DNA from: Castor canadensis
Lineage: Eukaryota > Chordata > Mammalia > Rodentia > Castoridae
Length of the DNA stretch: 64,000 bases
Assembly (NCBI RefSeq): GCF_047511655.1
Contig: NC_133391.1
Location: 124,628,384-124,692,383 of the forward strand
Direction of reading: 5' to 3'
A program made the translations under genes and the position numbers. The notes beneath the pieces are model-generated. The model was given only the letters and a program-made list of their open reading frames with translations. It was not told the DNA's origin and searched no databases. Positions 25,250-39,189 of this stretch are shown piece by piece (within the stretch, counting starts at the first letter, position 1; every line of letters begins with the position of its first letter).

Positions 25250-27090
25250 TCTGCTTTCCCCAAGAACCTTTGCTTTTCTCACCCCGTAAACTGTGAAGTG
25301 AGTCTTACAGACTCCCTACAGTCTTCACATCAAGCTTGAAATGAAAAGCCACATAACAAGCCATATCAGAAACAGAATTCCACCAAAGGGAGTCACATCC
25401 TTCATTAATGGGGCCCAGATGGTTAGGAACTAAAGGGATTTCCTTCAATTATATTGCTGTCATTTTTTATTAAAAAAACATTAAATTGCATTTAATTATT
25501 TTAAAGAGGAAAATGTGTTAAATTCTGTCCTAGACCATTTTATGGAGCTAGTTTTACCTTTGCAAGGGTTTAAGAACACCATATTTTTCCTACTAAATTC
25601 TTCTAAAATTGCCTCCATTAACATTACTCCTCAGGTAGTAGGTAAGTAAGTAGCAAAGGACTATAAAGCCCGGAGTGAATACAATCCACCTCTCCCAAAC
25701 TCAGCTTTAGGAAATAATTTCAGATTCTTTCGCAAACCTTTAGAGCTGAATTTCATGTGTATAGCGAAATAAATTGAACTGAACTTGCTTGTTTCTTGTG
25801 CCCACATCTGATTATAACATGTCCTCATTTTGAGTTTCAACATAAAGGGATCCTGGATACCACCCAGCCTAATTCTTGGACACAAAGTTTACAGAGGTGT
25901 TATCCCCTTAACCCTGAGTATCGATTTCCCTGACCTAACCTGCTTTACTTCTTAGTCATTGTTTTCCTACACTTTTTAATCTCCTTCATGTTTCTCATTG
26001 TTTTTTCTTTACTTGTCTGGAGTTACTTCCCCTTTACTTACCGTGTAACAGAACAGGATAAATCTTCTCAGTATTACTATTAAATAAAATATGTTTATAA
26101 CATGTCTTGTTTATCTATCCCCCACTTCAAGGAAATTAAGAAGATGGATTTTTTTCATAATATAAAATGTCCATTGTCTAATGTAAACTAGTTTACAGAG
26201 GCAACATATGGTTTTCTAATCTTTATATTACTAGTAATAAAGACTATACATATTATTGGCATTAAAGATGGCAAAAAGGGAAATTAGATATATTTCCTAC
26301 AAGTGATCGATCAGCAACATTATCAGGTGAGTCTGACTAATTCTTCTATTATGATAAAGCCTATTCACCTGGAAGAACAAATAAAGATAGCACTTAAATT
26401 AAGATATTTATGCAAGAACTCATATGATGCCTCACTGTAAGTCCATAGCTTGGCAATAGCAACTGTTAACAAATCCAGGCTACCTTTTCTCCCAATACTG
26501 AGATCAAGGAGTAAATGTTGTCCCTGGACCCAAGTTTTCACTCACTCTACATAGACTAGAGAATCCACAAAAATTGGGAGGATAAAACCAGTTAATGGTT
26601 TACTTAGATTTATGAATTTCTCCAATGTTTAAAAACTTTACTTATGTTAAAACTTCCCTTTCATAACACCAAAGAGATTATAACCAAGATTTTATTTTAG
26701 GGATTTTATTTTAAGCACCATCCCAGGAATTTATCTCATGGTATAAATAGTTTAGTAAATCTGGGTTTTAGCAAAGATTTTCCTCTCTAAACCACAGCCT
26801 TTTGTTTGGTCACAAATGACAGAATAATTCTGAGGCATAATGAGAAAACTTTAGTTCGATATTCAAACATTCCCACATACATATGCGTGCATGTATGCAT
26901 GTATGTATACATGTATACACACACAAGAATAACATAGCTTTCAGATTATGGCTTCACCTATAGTTTGTTTATAGCTCTGTAGAGATTTCTAACCTCAAAG
27001 TGATTAGTTAAAAATCTCAAATTTGCAGAGATTGCCTCTGAGGCCTAGCCCACTATAGCATCCTGTATGCATCCATACATCATATATACA
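25250..27090. other. Intronic DNA next to RGS7BP exon 2, nothing recognised
   Basis: AT-rich DNA with no nameable repeat except a short alternating ATGT/ATAC stretch at about 26876-26926. The minus-strand open frame at 25661-25885 shows no family resemblance. Confidence 0.45.
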
Positions 27091-27117
27091 AGTTACCAAA
27101 AAACGCCGAGTCTCCTA

Positions 27118-28477
<1,360 letters not shown>

Positions 28478-28732
28478 TCAGCCTGAAGGAGAGCCGGGGA
28501 AGCGCTGGCTGTGCCGTGCAGCATCGCTTCCACTAGCAGCGAGGAAGGAGCGCGATCAAGTTCTGCTCAGCAGCATTGCCGGCCCTGTCCCGGGAGCTGG
28601 GCGCTGGCGCGGGCTCGTACCGCTTTCCTCTCCGCATGGATTGCAAGGCTGAGCGAGAAGGAACGCGCTGCCCGGCGGTTCCGAGTTTCCATTCAGATGG
28701 GGGAGCAGCTTTCAAAGCCTGCGCTGCAAGGT

Positions 28733-28742
28733 GGGGGGCGGG
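28733..28742 (+). promoter_or_regulatory. GC box (Sp1/KLF-type motif)
   Basis: GGGGGGCGGG inside the CpG island, about 410 bp upstream of the RGS7BP start codon. It matches the Sp1/KLF consensus. Function is inferred from position only. Confidence 0.45.
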
Positions 28743-29348
28743 ACCGGGTGTCGCTCTTGCTTCAGTGTCTTCCCGCAGCGATGCTCAGTTCGTCTTCCCC
28801 TCCCTCCACGGTCACCAAGCCTGAAAGGGGTGGCCGTCCCCGCAGCAGGCAATTGGCCCTAATGGGCTGTCTTGATCCCTAGTCCTTATGCGCTTCTCTG
28901 TTAAAGGATCCCAAATGAATCCGTGGCGGGACTGGCAGACGCAGGGAATCGGTCTGGCTGACGTTGGTCGCGGCCCCGCACATTGATAGGACAGGAATAC
29001 TAATGTGATCCGTCCATACAACCTCCTTCCCCCTCCACAGTTTATGCACTTATCCAATCAAATTCCCGGGAACATCAATTGCAATATTACTTCATCTGCT
29101 CTATTATTAGAAACGAAAAGTGTCATCAGAGTGCAGCACATTGCCACATGCTGGGACCTAAACATGGATTTCAAATAAACCAATGTGGTCTTGAGGCCCT
29201 CACCATCTGAGACTCATCGGAGGGCAGTCTTGGGACCGTCTGGGGCCACAAGAAGGAACGAGGTTTGTGCTTCAAAAGAAAGATCTCTTGATTACATCAA
29301 AGGAAAGCCTTGTTTTCCTGAGTTGCTTTTGTTTTGTCTTTATTTATT

Positions 29349-29372
29349 GGGGGGGGCGGGGAGGGGAGGGGG
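29349..29372 (+). other. G-quadruplex-capable G tract
   Basis: A run of eight Gs, C, four Gs, A, four Gs, A, five Gs in 24 bases. It has four runs of at least four Gs with one-base loops, a strong intramolecular quadruplex pattern, about 1 kb upstream of the RGS7BP start. Confidence 0.8.
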
Positions 29373-30194
29373 ACAGACAGGAGAATACACAGATGTATTT
29401 ACCCAAATTATACCTCATCCCTTGGTCTTGTGCTGCAGTCTTAGGACCCAGCCGGAAGAGTTTGCCAATAGGGACTTGAAGAAATAACAGGCAACAGGCC
29501 ACCTTGGACACTCAAAGTGACTCTTCTTTATGGAACATCAGTAACTTGGCCAATCACAGTGGCCTTGGGATGAGGTGCATAGGTGCTTGCATGAGAGGGG
29601 GTGGGGTTGGGGGTGAGGTCTTCAGCCCCTTAGATTCATCCTTGCTTCTAGCTTCCTAAGATCCTTCTGAGAGGAAGAGGTGGTGGTGTGGGGATTCAAC
29701 TCTGATTCAGTAAGAATGCTTGTTGCCTTGAATGATTTGTTTGGAGGGGGGAGATAAAGGGGTCTGCCCCAGGAAAACCAGTTATGTGCTGAATAGCCTA
29801 TGAAGAACAAATCCATCCATCTCTTAACTGGGATGTGAATAATACAGAAGAAGGGAGAGCTAGAGATAGCCAGGAAGGCTAACAAATCAAGGTAGGGCAG
29901 GGGCTCTATAATTCTTTTTTATAGTGAAGGTATGGTATGACAAGAGACATATTTGGCATTTCCCTTGTCCCTGACACAGAGCTCCTAAAACCTTTGGAAA
30001 TTACCTGAGTCTGACAGAAGGATCTTGTAGCCAGAAAGACCAATCTTTTTTTTTTTAAGACCAATCTTTAATTAGAAGTTTGGAACTTTCAGTCCCACTC
30101 CCCAACATCCAGGGAAGGAGAAAGGCTAAGTAATTGAGTTAGTCACCAATGAACAACTATTTACTCAATCTTGTCTATATAAAGAATGCCTCAT

Positions 30195-30196
<2 letters not shown>

Positions 30197-30233
<37 letters not shown>
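30197..30233. repeat. (CA)n microsatellite
   Basis: About 18 uninterrupted AC dinucleotides. Confidence 0.97.
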
Positions 30234-30234
<1 letters not shown>

Positions 30235-32367
30235 CTCTAAATGAGGCTGGAGTTTGGGGAGCTTCTGGGTTGGGGAAGACATATAGGTCCTGCGAGGATG
30301 GCATACCCAGCAAGGACATGAAAACTTGGTCTTCAACCCCATACTCTGTCCTGTGAAACTCTTCTATTTGATTGTTTCTGGTTTGTATCATTTTTAGTAA
30401 ACTAGTAATAGTAACTAAAATGCTTCCCTGAATTCTGCAAGTCATTCTAGTGAATTTTCAAGGCCACAAGTGAGGTATGTGAGAATCCCTGAGTTTGTAG
30501 CCAAATTGAACTGAAGATTTGGTAACCTAGAGACCCAAACTTTCAACTGGCCTCTGAAGATGGCAATCTTCTGTGACTGAGCCCTTAAACCTGGAGTCTG
30601 ATGCTAACTTCAGGAAGTTAGTGACAGACAATTGAATTGCAACATGCCTTATTGGTGTCAGAGACTGGTGTAGAGCTGGAAAAGACATCATATATTTGGT
30701 TGGGGAGGAAAACCAAAACCTAATGTAGATATCTGAGTTAATATTCAGCTGCATTTGAATATTACTTCACAGAAGACTGAGAGTCAGTTTTCTCTATCAG
30801 AGACTATGGGAGGGAGGCAACAGTTGCTCCTACCCCTCTGTGTGCTGCTACCCTCTAGGTGTTTAAGTGGCTCAGAGAACAGTGTGAAAGGGCTTCCCTG
30901 TTGGCTGACTCTTCCCAAATATAAGATTAGAAGTTAACCTTAGCCAGTTCTCAATTTATTCAGTCTCAATTTACTCTCAACTTCATGTGTCTAGGGAGGA
31001 GGGGCTGAAGGATAGATGCCTGCTATTTGGTGAGTGAAGAGGATATGGATATGGTGAGGAAGAAAGCAATAGAGGAGCTGGGGGCTTCAAAGAGAAATGG
31101 ATGATGCTCATTTATAAATATAAACCCTATTCATTATCATTAACTTATTTCCTTACCCCTCTCCCCCCCCACACACACATACTGCCACTATCACCTTCCA
31201 GAGAATCTGCTACAGCCAGTGATTGATGGGGCTTTGGAGAACAAAAAGAAAAGCGGCTTTTACTGGTATGTGGAGGTAGGATAGACAGAACAGGGCACTA
31301 ACGCTCAGACTGCTGGAAGTCTTGCCACTATTCTGTCACTTCATCTACTTTCTCTGTAAGAAAATAGCTACTTCCATCAGATTTAATCATCTCAAAGCAC
31401 CTCAGTAGAAAGTTTCTACTCCAGCGACAGCCATCTGGTTTTTATCCCCCCTCCACTTCTTCTGCCTAGAGATAATTTCAACAAATTAAAAGAAAAAAAA
31501 AAAGGTAACACAATTCCACTGCCCTGTGTCTATGCCATATTTCTTACAGAAGGTGGGAAAGAGGAGAAAATGAGAATAAATGGGTCAAATGCAATGCCAT
31601 GTCTGAAGGACTACAGACTTGGACACCTGCTGGGAGATTAAGCAGAAATTGTTATTTGCAGGTGCCCTTGGCCCTCTCTGATCCACAGTCCAAGCCATTT
31701 TCCTGAGAGGGGAGAAAAATAGCATCAATTCTGGAGCTGTCTCTCCCAGCGACAAATGCTGTAATCAGAATAGCAGCAGGCAGGCTTAGTTCCCTCACCT
31801 TCCCCCACACTCAAAACGGCATGAATTTACATTCCTGGGGCTGTCTGACTGCCAAGTAGAAGGGTAAAGTAAAGTTGGAAATCTCAATAATAAGGACTCA
31901 TTTTCTGATTGCCCAAACCCAACTGTGCACATCTCTGATAATAAGTTTCCTAGAGGAATATACCTTTGACAAGGGTTACATCCTAAAGTCATCCCAATAT
32001 AAGATACACTTTATATTTCATGGCTTTTTTTAACAGTAGTTTAAGAGAATTAATTTTGATTTGGAATTTTAAAAAGAGGAATACCAAAGAATATCAATTT
32101 AGAGTGAATATGAGCAACTAGTGTGTTTCTTCAAATTGGTGCTGTAAAGAACTACATTAGGATCTAGAGATGAATACCTCAAACTGGTCTGACCCTTAAT
32201 GAAAGGAGATACTGGGAGGCAGGTTTCATCTGGAAGTACTGTTCACGGAGGTGAAAAAATGGAAAGGTCCCAGTGGTTCTGTAACAGAGGCAAAGAAAAA
32301 TACAGTCAGATGCTGTGTTCCAGAACCTGGAAAGATTTGAAGGGGATAATCAAGTTGCTTTCTGTTA

Positions 32368-32477
32368 AGCGAGGGGGTGGGAGTGAGAGAGAGGGGGTGG
32401 GGGAAAAAGAAGGGCTTGGGGGGAAGGGGAAGTAATGACCCAATCATTGTATGCACATATGAATAAAGGGAAAAAAA
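32368..32477 (+). repeat. Young 5'-truncated LINE-1 3' UTR insertion
   Basis: A G-rich tract, then TAATGACCCAATCATTGTAT, GCACATATGAATAAA and an A tail. It is flanked by perfect 16-bp target duplications AAGTTGCTTTCTGTTA at 32352-32367 and 32478-32493. The same tail occurs at about 50.1, 61.5 and, antisense, 63.2 kb beside an L1 ORF2 end, which identifies it as L1. Confidence 0.85.
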
Positions 32478-33018
32478 AAGTTGCTTTCTGTTACGTCAGA
32501 AGATAAGAGGTTAAGTTATTGGGAAGAATTTCATGAATAAACTATATAATAAATGGTTTATTTCCAGTAAAATCAGGAGAGTGGAATATGTTGGAGACAT
32601 TTATTTACAAATTTAATAAGCGTTTTTGAGCTTTTTAAAATAGGGCAGATCTAGGTTTTGTTGGTCTCAATGCTTTTGCAATTTAGGTGCCCCCCCATTT
32701 TTTTAAAGAACAAGAGTTCAAAAATTTAAATACAAAATTAAAGGTCTTTGAAGGAGCCTATGCAAGTGAGGTTCCCTGACATTCATGCTTCATCACTGTC
32801 ATGGTAAATCTCCACCTCTGGTGTCCCTCATACACATAAAGGGCACCTGGTGTTTAATTGGCTCAGTTGTTATTTTCCCTTATCTGATGATAGCACCTTA
32901 AATTTCTATTTTGAAATCTGTCTTCTGTCAATTTTGCCCCCAAGGTTCTGTGAGTGGTCATATAACTCAGGCTTGATCAATGACAGCACTGTATTCCAGT
33001 GGCCACATTGAATAGTTT

Positions 33019-33110
33019 GTGTTGTGTATGTTTGTAGTACTGGGTTTTGAACTCAGGGCCTCACACTTGCTAGGCGGGCACTATGCCGCTTGAACCACTC
33101 TAACAGCCCA
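33019..33110 (-). repeat. tRNA-derived SINE (antisense) with target duplication
   Basis: The plus strand reads GTAGTACTGGGTTTTGAACT, CACACTTGCTAGGCGGGCAC, then GCCGCTTGAACCACTC. The 15-bp flanks CACATTGAATAGTTT (33004-33018) and CACATCGAATAGTTT (33111-33125) differ by one base. Confidence 0.9.
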
Positions 33111-33785
33111 CACATCGAATAGTTTAATAATGGTTATTAAATCTAGACTGATCCAATGTACTTTAGCTTTGAAAACTTTTCTGGAATTATTAGGTTCAAA
33201 AATATAAAATTGCCATTATTCAACCACTTTGACCCACATACATGGCAGTATTAAATATTTCAATCTAATGTTTAAATTTTTCTTACCATTGAGTTGGTAG
33301 GCAGTAAGATGAAAGCCTAGAGTTGCTGTCTGTGCCATTCATGGTCAACAGAATTCCTGAGATCTAATCCAGGATCAGAATGGATAGACAGATAGAGATT
33401 GATTCTTAGTAATATTATTTGAGTGTGTAGATCCATCTTTGCCTGAGGTCAAATTATACCTACAATTTCTTTTAGGTGAAACAAAATATTCCCTTTTAAA
33501 TTAAGTCAGTTTGATTTGGGATGCTATCATGGGTAACCAAGAGTCCTATTAATATGTATGTAAAGAGCTATTGTTCAAAGGTATAGGATGCATCTAATTA
33601 ATCCATTATCTGATACTTGTTTATTGTTCACTATGAAACAGGTACCTCTCTTGTCTTCTTTAGAAGATGTGATATTTTTCTTTAAAAAACTTGGGGGATG
33701 AAACACTACATAATGAAACCATGAAGAACAATAAAATACGTAATAGTATTACTTTCTGTTGTTTATAAATATTGCAAGCATTTCA

Positions 33786-33890
33786 GGCTGGGAATGACTC
33801 AAGTGATAGAGCACCTGTCTAGTAAGTGTAAGGCCCCAAGTTCAAACCTCACTACTACCAAAACAACAGCAACAACAACAACAAAAAAGA
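33786..33890 (+). repeat. tRNA-derived SINE
   Basis: GGCTGGGAATGACTCAAGTG, ATAGAGCACCTGTCTAGTAA, then CCAAGTTCAAACCTCACTAC and an ACAACA-rich tail. Same subfamily as the antisense copies at 33.0, 35.6 and 57.3 kb. Confidence 0.9.
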
Positions 33891-34559
33891 AACCCCAGAA
33901 TCTAGAGATGGGATTAGTCTCTGTAAGCTAAAATTATTTCAAAAGACCACATGATAGAGATGGAACCTGAGGTAGATATCAAAGCATAAGTGGAAACTGG
34001 ACAGATGGAGGAGTCTGGGACAGTTTGTCAGAGGTTGGCTAACAGCAAAGACACAGAGTGGAGGGCATGAAGAGTCTGACCTGAACTGAAGATAAAGATG
34101 AGTGGTTCATGTGAAAGTGTGTGGCTGAGGTCATGGAAGTAATATATATGATCTGGTTCCTTTGCTTTAGGAAAGAAAGAAGTGTAGTATGTGAACACTA
34201 GAGAAAACCTACAGCTTTCTTTGGATGACAAAAATATATAGGATTTCTGACCACATTGGGAAACTGAGATGCCCAAAGTACTAATCTGTCATTGACTTCC
34301 TATACTTTTGCAGAAGTGGACAAGAAAACCGAACTCCAGATTCTGAGGAATCAATGATGCAGTGTATAGATACATACACAGTATTGTAGCCAAGACCTTT
34401 TAGAACAGAGCAGAGGAGTTTGATCCTGCCACTGGGTTGGAAGAGACCATGGACAAAAAAGGACCATTGCCATTTCTTGATTAAGTGTGTCAATGAGAGG
34501 CAAATGGTGTTTTAAGAAAATTAATTTGGCGGTGATAGGCAGCATGCATCAGAACAAAG

Positions 34560-34690
34560 AGAGAGTGAAGCCATTTATTAAGCTATTATAATAATCCAAG
34601 TGAAGGAGAAACCTGGCTGTGCTGGTAAGAATGAGAGAGAAATTTAAGAGGGTTTTAAGGTCAGAGAATTGTCTCACAACAGGAACTGAA
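34560..34690 (-). repeat. L2 LINE fragment (antisense)
   Basis: TTAAGCTATTATAATAATCC followed by AAGTGAAGGAGAAACCTGG corresponds to the antisense of an L2 ORF2 block. It is short and diverged. Confidence 0.45.
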
Positions 34691-35212
34691 TAGAAAAAAA
34701 TCTGAACTAGCCAAGGTAATAAACCAACAGGTATTTCAATCTCTCATGCAAATAACAAAACTCACTAACAACCATCCCTGATATTTTCATCTCACCCTGG
34801 CTCTATAGAGTCTGTCCTGCTTGGTACATATCCAGGACATATGTCATTATTCAACCTTGCCAGTCTGCTTTGTCTGTAGATTCTACTGAAACTCCTGCCC
34901 ATTTGACTAGACCTCTTTCTAGCCAATCACAGTTTTAGACTAAGCCTTGTCTGTACCACACCTTACCCAGACACTTATCAGCTCTGCTTTGCTGACTCTG
35001 TTTCCTTCTGCTGGCCTCACCAGCCCTGCCTGCCTTAGCCTTTCTTCCAGTAAAACTCAGTTCCTTTAAGGACATGTCTAGATCTGCCAAATATGCTGAG
35101 GAACACTGCAGGGGACAGCGTGTCTGCAGAACTAGCTCCTGAACCGTCCTTTGACCCATCTGTGCCCATTTCATTATCTACTTTTGCTTCATTCTCTGAT
35201 TCTTCCTTGGAT

Positions 35213-35240
35213 TGTCTCTCTCTCTCTCACACACACACAC
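35213..35240. repeat. (TC)n(AC)n microsatellite
   Basis: TCTCTC units pass directly into ACACAC units. Confidence 0.85.
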
Positions 35241-35264
35241 AAATAGATTGCAGATAAGTCATTT

Positions 35265-35410
35265 TTTAACAATTATTTTTACTTTTTTTCATTATTGTTG
35301 TACTGGGGGTACATTGTGACATATACAAAAGTTCTTATAATATATTACAGTTCAATTCATCCCCTCCATCATTCAATAAAGTCCTTTTTGACCACTAACC
35401 CATTCTGCCT
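35265..35410 (-). repeat. LINE-1 3' UTR (antisense)
   Basis: The plus strand reads TACTGGGGGTACATTGTGAC, AAAGTTCTTATAATATATTA, then AATTCATCCCCTCCATCATT, the reverse complement of the 3' UTR at 15.8-16.1 kb. Confidence 0.75.
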
Positions 35411-35449
35411 TCTCCTGACTCCCCAGAAATAATCCCTCCTATAAGTTTC

Positions 35450-36110
35450 CTATGTTAATCTTCTTGATTTTCTTTTAGGCCATTGTATACTTACATATTT
35501 CTGAGAAAAGCATATGGTATTTTTTTGATGTTTATTTGTGTGTATATTTTATAGAAATGATATATCATATATCATTCTACCTTTTGCTTCTTTGTTTCTT
35601 TCTTCCTTTCAGGTCTGAACTCAGGACTTCACTCTTCCTTGGCAGGTGCTCTACCACTTGAACCACTCTACCAGCCTGCATTTTTTTCTGTTTACTCACA
35701 CTGTGTCATTGGAGAGGCATCTATGTTGGTACATATCTACCTTCATCTTGTATTTCTGCATATTATTCTAGAATAATAAATATATTATAGTTTACGAAGC
35801 CATTTCTCCAGTTGGAACATTTAGGTTGTTCATACTGTTTTAATACTATTAACAAGGTTACAATGAAATTCTTAAGGTGTCCGTTTTCTTCATATGAGGG
35901 TATATATTTCAGAAGTACACAAGACGAAGTAAAATTGCTGGGTCTTAGAGTAATGTGCATTTATGTTTTTAAAAGACACTTTTAAATTTCTCTCCAAAGT
36001 GGTTGTGTCAAATCACATGCATGCTGGCTATTTATGAAAGTACTTGTTCCCTTACATATTGGCCAGTTTGATAACATTATACTTTTAAATGTATTCCAAC
36101 TTGACATTCC
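35450..36110 (-). repeat. Old LINE-1 (L1M-type) 3' region, interrupted by a SINE
   Basis: Antisense blocks include GTTGTTCATACTGTTTTAAT, GAAGTAAAATTGCTGGGTCT, TTTCTCTCCAAAGTGGTTGT and TATTGGCCAGTTTGATAACA. The SINE at 35605-35685 splits it. Confidence 0.75.
35605..35685 (-). repeat. tRNA-derived SINE (antisense)
   Basis: GGTCTGAACTCAGGACTTCA, then GGCAGGTGCTCTACCACTTG and AACCACTCTACCAGCCTG. Confidence 0.88.
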
Positions 36111-36213
36111 TATTTCAATGCTATATTCTTACCTCTCAGCTTTCAGTTTCATTTTGAAGGCTTCCACTGATTTCGTTCTTTTTAGCAGAGAATTTCTATA
36201 CTGATACTTAGTA

Positions 36214-36214
<1 letters not shown>

Positions 36215-36248
<34 letters not shown>
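36215..36248. repeat. (CA)n microsatellite
   Basis: About 17 AC dinucleotides followed by degenerate GCACACA and TACATACA units up to about 36285. Confidence 0.95.
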
Positions 36249-36251
<3 letters not shown>

Positions 36252-36389
36252 GCACACACAGGCACACATACATACACTTATGCATTACTCTTTCATTTGT
36301 TATAGCCCTAAGATTCCTGCTTACACAAGCATCTATGAATAAGTGAAGACCATCTCTGAGACAGTAAGTTTTTAAATTGCTTAGTATTA

Positions 36390-36870
36390 AGAAGTATAGG
36401 TAGGGTAAGAGTGAGAGTAAAGAGTAAAAGATGAATTCAAGTTTCTTAATATGAGAAATTATAAAAATTGAAAATACTAGACCACGTAAGAGGTTAGGGT
36501 TGGAGATACCAATTTAGACATCAAAGAAAAACAAGTCAATGAAGTCTTATGAATGGATGTGTTATGGATGTGTTTCCAGGAAAGAGTAAGTATAGAGAGG
36601 AAAAAAGTCCTAAGGTATGTCAGCAGATAAGAGGTGGGACAAGAAGGGACTGCCAGAAAGACAGAGGAAGAGTCACCGAATGCAGTGTTCCAGAAGGAAG
36701 GGTAGAGTCACTTTTAAGAAGTAAACTATATGCTGCCTCAGTGGTACCAAAGAGTGAAAGGATTCAGGAAAATAGTTAGGGTAAGAAGTCATTGTGGAAA
36801 GTTTATAATTAATTTATAGTGAATGGAAGGATCAAAACCTCACAGCTCAGTTGTGAGATGAAGAAACAGA
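36390..36870 (-). repeat. L2 LINE fragment (antisense)
   Basis: GGTTAGGGTTGGAGATACCA, ATTTAGACATCAAAG and a GAATGCAGTGTTCCAGAAGG block fit the antisense of the L2 ORF2 region. The plus-strand open frame 36549-36779 lies inside and is not a gene. Confidence 0.5.
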
Positions 36871-37227
36871 AGAAGTAGAAGAAGCAAGCAAGGACCACAA
36901 ATATGAGGACAAAGAAAGAGACGGGACAATAACCATGAAATGGAAGCTTTGATTAGTTTTTTTTAAAGGACATTTTTGAAAAAGAAGAGAAAAACAATCT
37001 GAAAGCAAATACAGATGTTAATTTAATAAGAAGTCGTATTATAGGAGAAAAGGTATCAGAGGGGAAGAGAAAGAAAGTTGTCTAATGAATGAAGGGAAAT
37101 TGGTCAGTTTTTTTTTTTCAAGTGAAAAGAATCTTGGACAGTCTTCTCAAGAGTCCTTAACAGAAATTCAGTATTGTTGATTTCAGTTCAATACTGAAAA
37201 CAAAATCTAAATTTAATCTGTCTAAAT

Positions 37228-37330
37228 TCTGTCAGGAGTGGTGTTTCAAGTTTTTAATCCCAGTTCTGGGGAGGATTGTGAGTTTGAGACAAGCCTAAAT
37301 TAAAAGTAAGACCCTGCCCTCCCCTCAAAA
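37228..37330 (+). repeat. Diverged B1 SINE
   Basis: GTCAGGAGTGGTGTTTCAAG, GTGAGTTTGAGACAAGCCTA, then AGTAAGACCCTGCC. Old copy with many substitutions. Confidence 0.65.
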
Positions 37331-37334
37331 TGTG

Positions 37335-39185
37335 TTTAGACCCTTAGAATACATGAATAAAACAATCTATTGAACAGATAAAGGGTTACAAAACAATACC
37401 AACAGCTAGCATTGGGGGTTGGAGATTAGAACTCTTGAATTTTAGTCTAGTCAGTAAAATTCAGAAGTGGTAGGACAGATTCAGAATCTTCCATTAGGGA
37501 GCCTGCTCAGAGCCTGACTTGTGTGTTATTTCTCTAAGAAGATTCTACAACTTCTCTCACTAACCTGTTACAGCACCTAACAAACCTTGCAGGCAAGACA
37601 TTCTTCTTTATGTAGGTTTAAAATTTCTCCCTGGGGCAATTTAATCCCATTTCCTTAGTGAACCTAAGAAATAGTGTCTGCTGTCAGACTTGAAGTAAGA
37701 GAGATGAGTTAAAATAAAAACTTGGTGTAACCTGTCTTTTAAACTCAGAAATGTAGAGAGAACTAGGTTGGGGAGGAGTGTCTCTTAACTCCAAGGAAGG
37801 CATGGAGGACCCAGGGTTCTCCCTCCCTAAGGGAACTGGGAGAAATAAGAAGCTCTTCTAGGGGACTGAGAGATGGAGGCTGCACTTCAGATTAGGATTA
37901 TTTCTAGCCGCTGCTGTTTGGCTTATTCTGTGTCCTTTCCATTTCTGTGGAAGCTGGAAGGACTTATCTGATGCCTGTGTTCTGAGAGTCTGGCAGAAGT
38001 AGAGTGTATCTACTTCCAGCTTGGCAGCAATGCAGCTGCAGTACCTCTGGCTTTTTCAAACTGTTATTGCAGACTCCACCACCAGCTCTACTGATTTGAT
38101 ACCATGATCATACGTTAATCGAGGCCACTATCCTCTTGATAGTAACACTTGCATCCTCAAAGTTCCATATGAAGTTACCTTTCAGGGTTTTTTCCTTTAC
38201 CCTTCCTCAAAGATGGGCGCAATTGTTTTTGATGTTTCTAAATACTTGAAACTAACTTCAACAATAAAGTCTCCAGTATTAACCTGATGGAAGTAATTTA
38301 CTTTATTGCACCTTCATGTAGCGTCTAACTAATTCTTGTAGGTTGCAACTACTACTTTTAAAATTAAATGACTGCTCTAATAGTCTGTGTTGATTTTGTA
38401 ATCTGAGTGACAGATATAAAATATCCTTGCTTTATATGATATTAGTAAGAGAAAATGTAATAATATCCTTTAAGACCAGGTCTAAAAAGAAATATGAAAT
38501 AGATAAGACAGAAATAAAGATTGAGTAAAACAGAAATTTCAAAGGACTTACCAATCTTTTTGTGTGGATCAAAAGGAGCTAAAAACTCCTCCTTTTTGTA
38601 AATTAAGTCTTTCTTGCTATTCTGTTGTTATAGTTGTAATAAAAATTACCAAAAATTCTTAGACAAGTAGACTGGAAAAAATTAGACATCTGAAGGAAGT
38701 AACTGAATCTGCTACTGTCCAGGAGTTTATTGAGGAATCAGAAATTAATACTGACTTCTTGGTAGATAATCCTCTACTATAATACTAAAAGACGATAACA
38801 ATGCTAAAAGGTAATTTTTCAAATAATGAAGTCAGATCATATTCAACAAAACTTGATTGGATCTGTGATGTTCTTGAGACACTAGGTTACACCATAGAAG
38901 TACAAGAAATTAGGACACATTTCCCACCTTCAGAACCATACAAATAGCTATCAATTGAGGATGCAAATGTTAAATGTCATAATTCATGCCTGATTATGAG
39001 GCATGATAAGGAAGGGAAAGAGTCTATATGGGACTGGAACAAGGAGCATTGACCCTTGGTGAGAATCTAACTGTCCATTATGCTTTGTCCAAAGAGTTAG
39101 GACAAAATTGGCATGATTCATACCAGCACAAATATCCAAGGATGTCTAATTTTGTTAGACTTTTTTTCTTCTTTTTTGGTTCAAA
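37335..39185. other. Intergenic DNA, nothing recognised
   Basis: No gene or nameable repeat. An old L1 5' continuation of the next element may occupy part of 38.5-39.1 kb but is not identifiable by eye. Confidence 0.4.
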
Positions 39186-39189
39186 AACC

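Larger units (their letters stand above)
28791..32350. other. Intergenic DNA upstream of RGS7BP, largely unique
   Basis: Falls quickly from CpG-rich to ordinary composition. It contains a G-run cluster at 29349-29372 and a (CA)n repeat at 30197-30233, but almost no SINE or LINE I can name. Relative lack of repeats upstream of a neuronal gene is compatible with regulatory content, which cannot be shown from one sequence. Confidence 0.5.
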
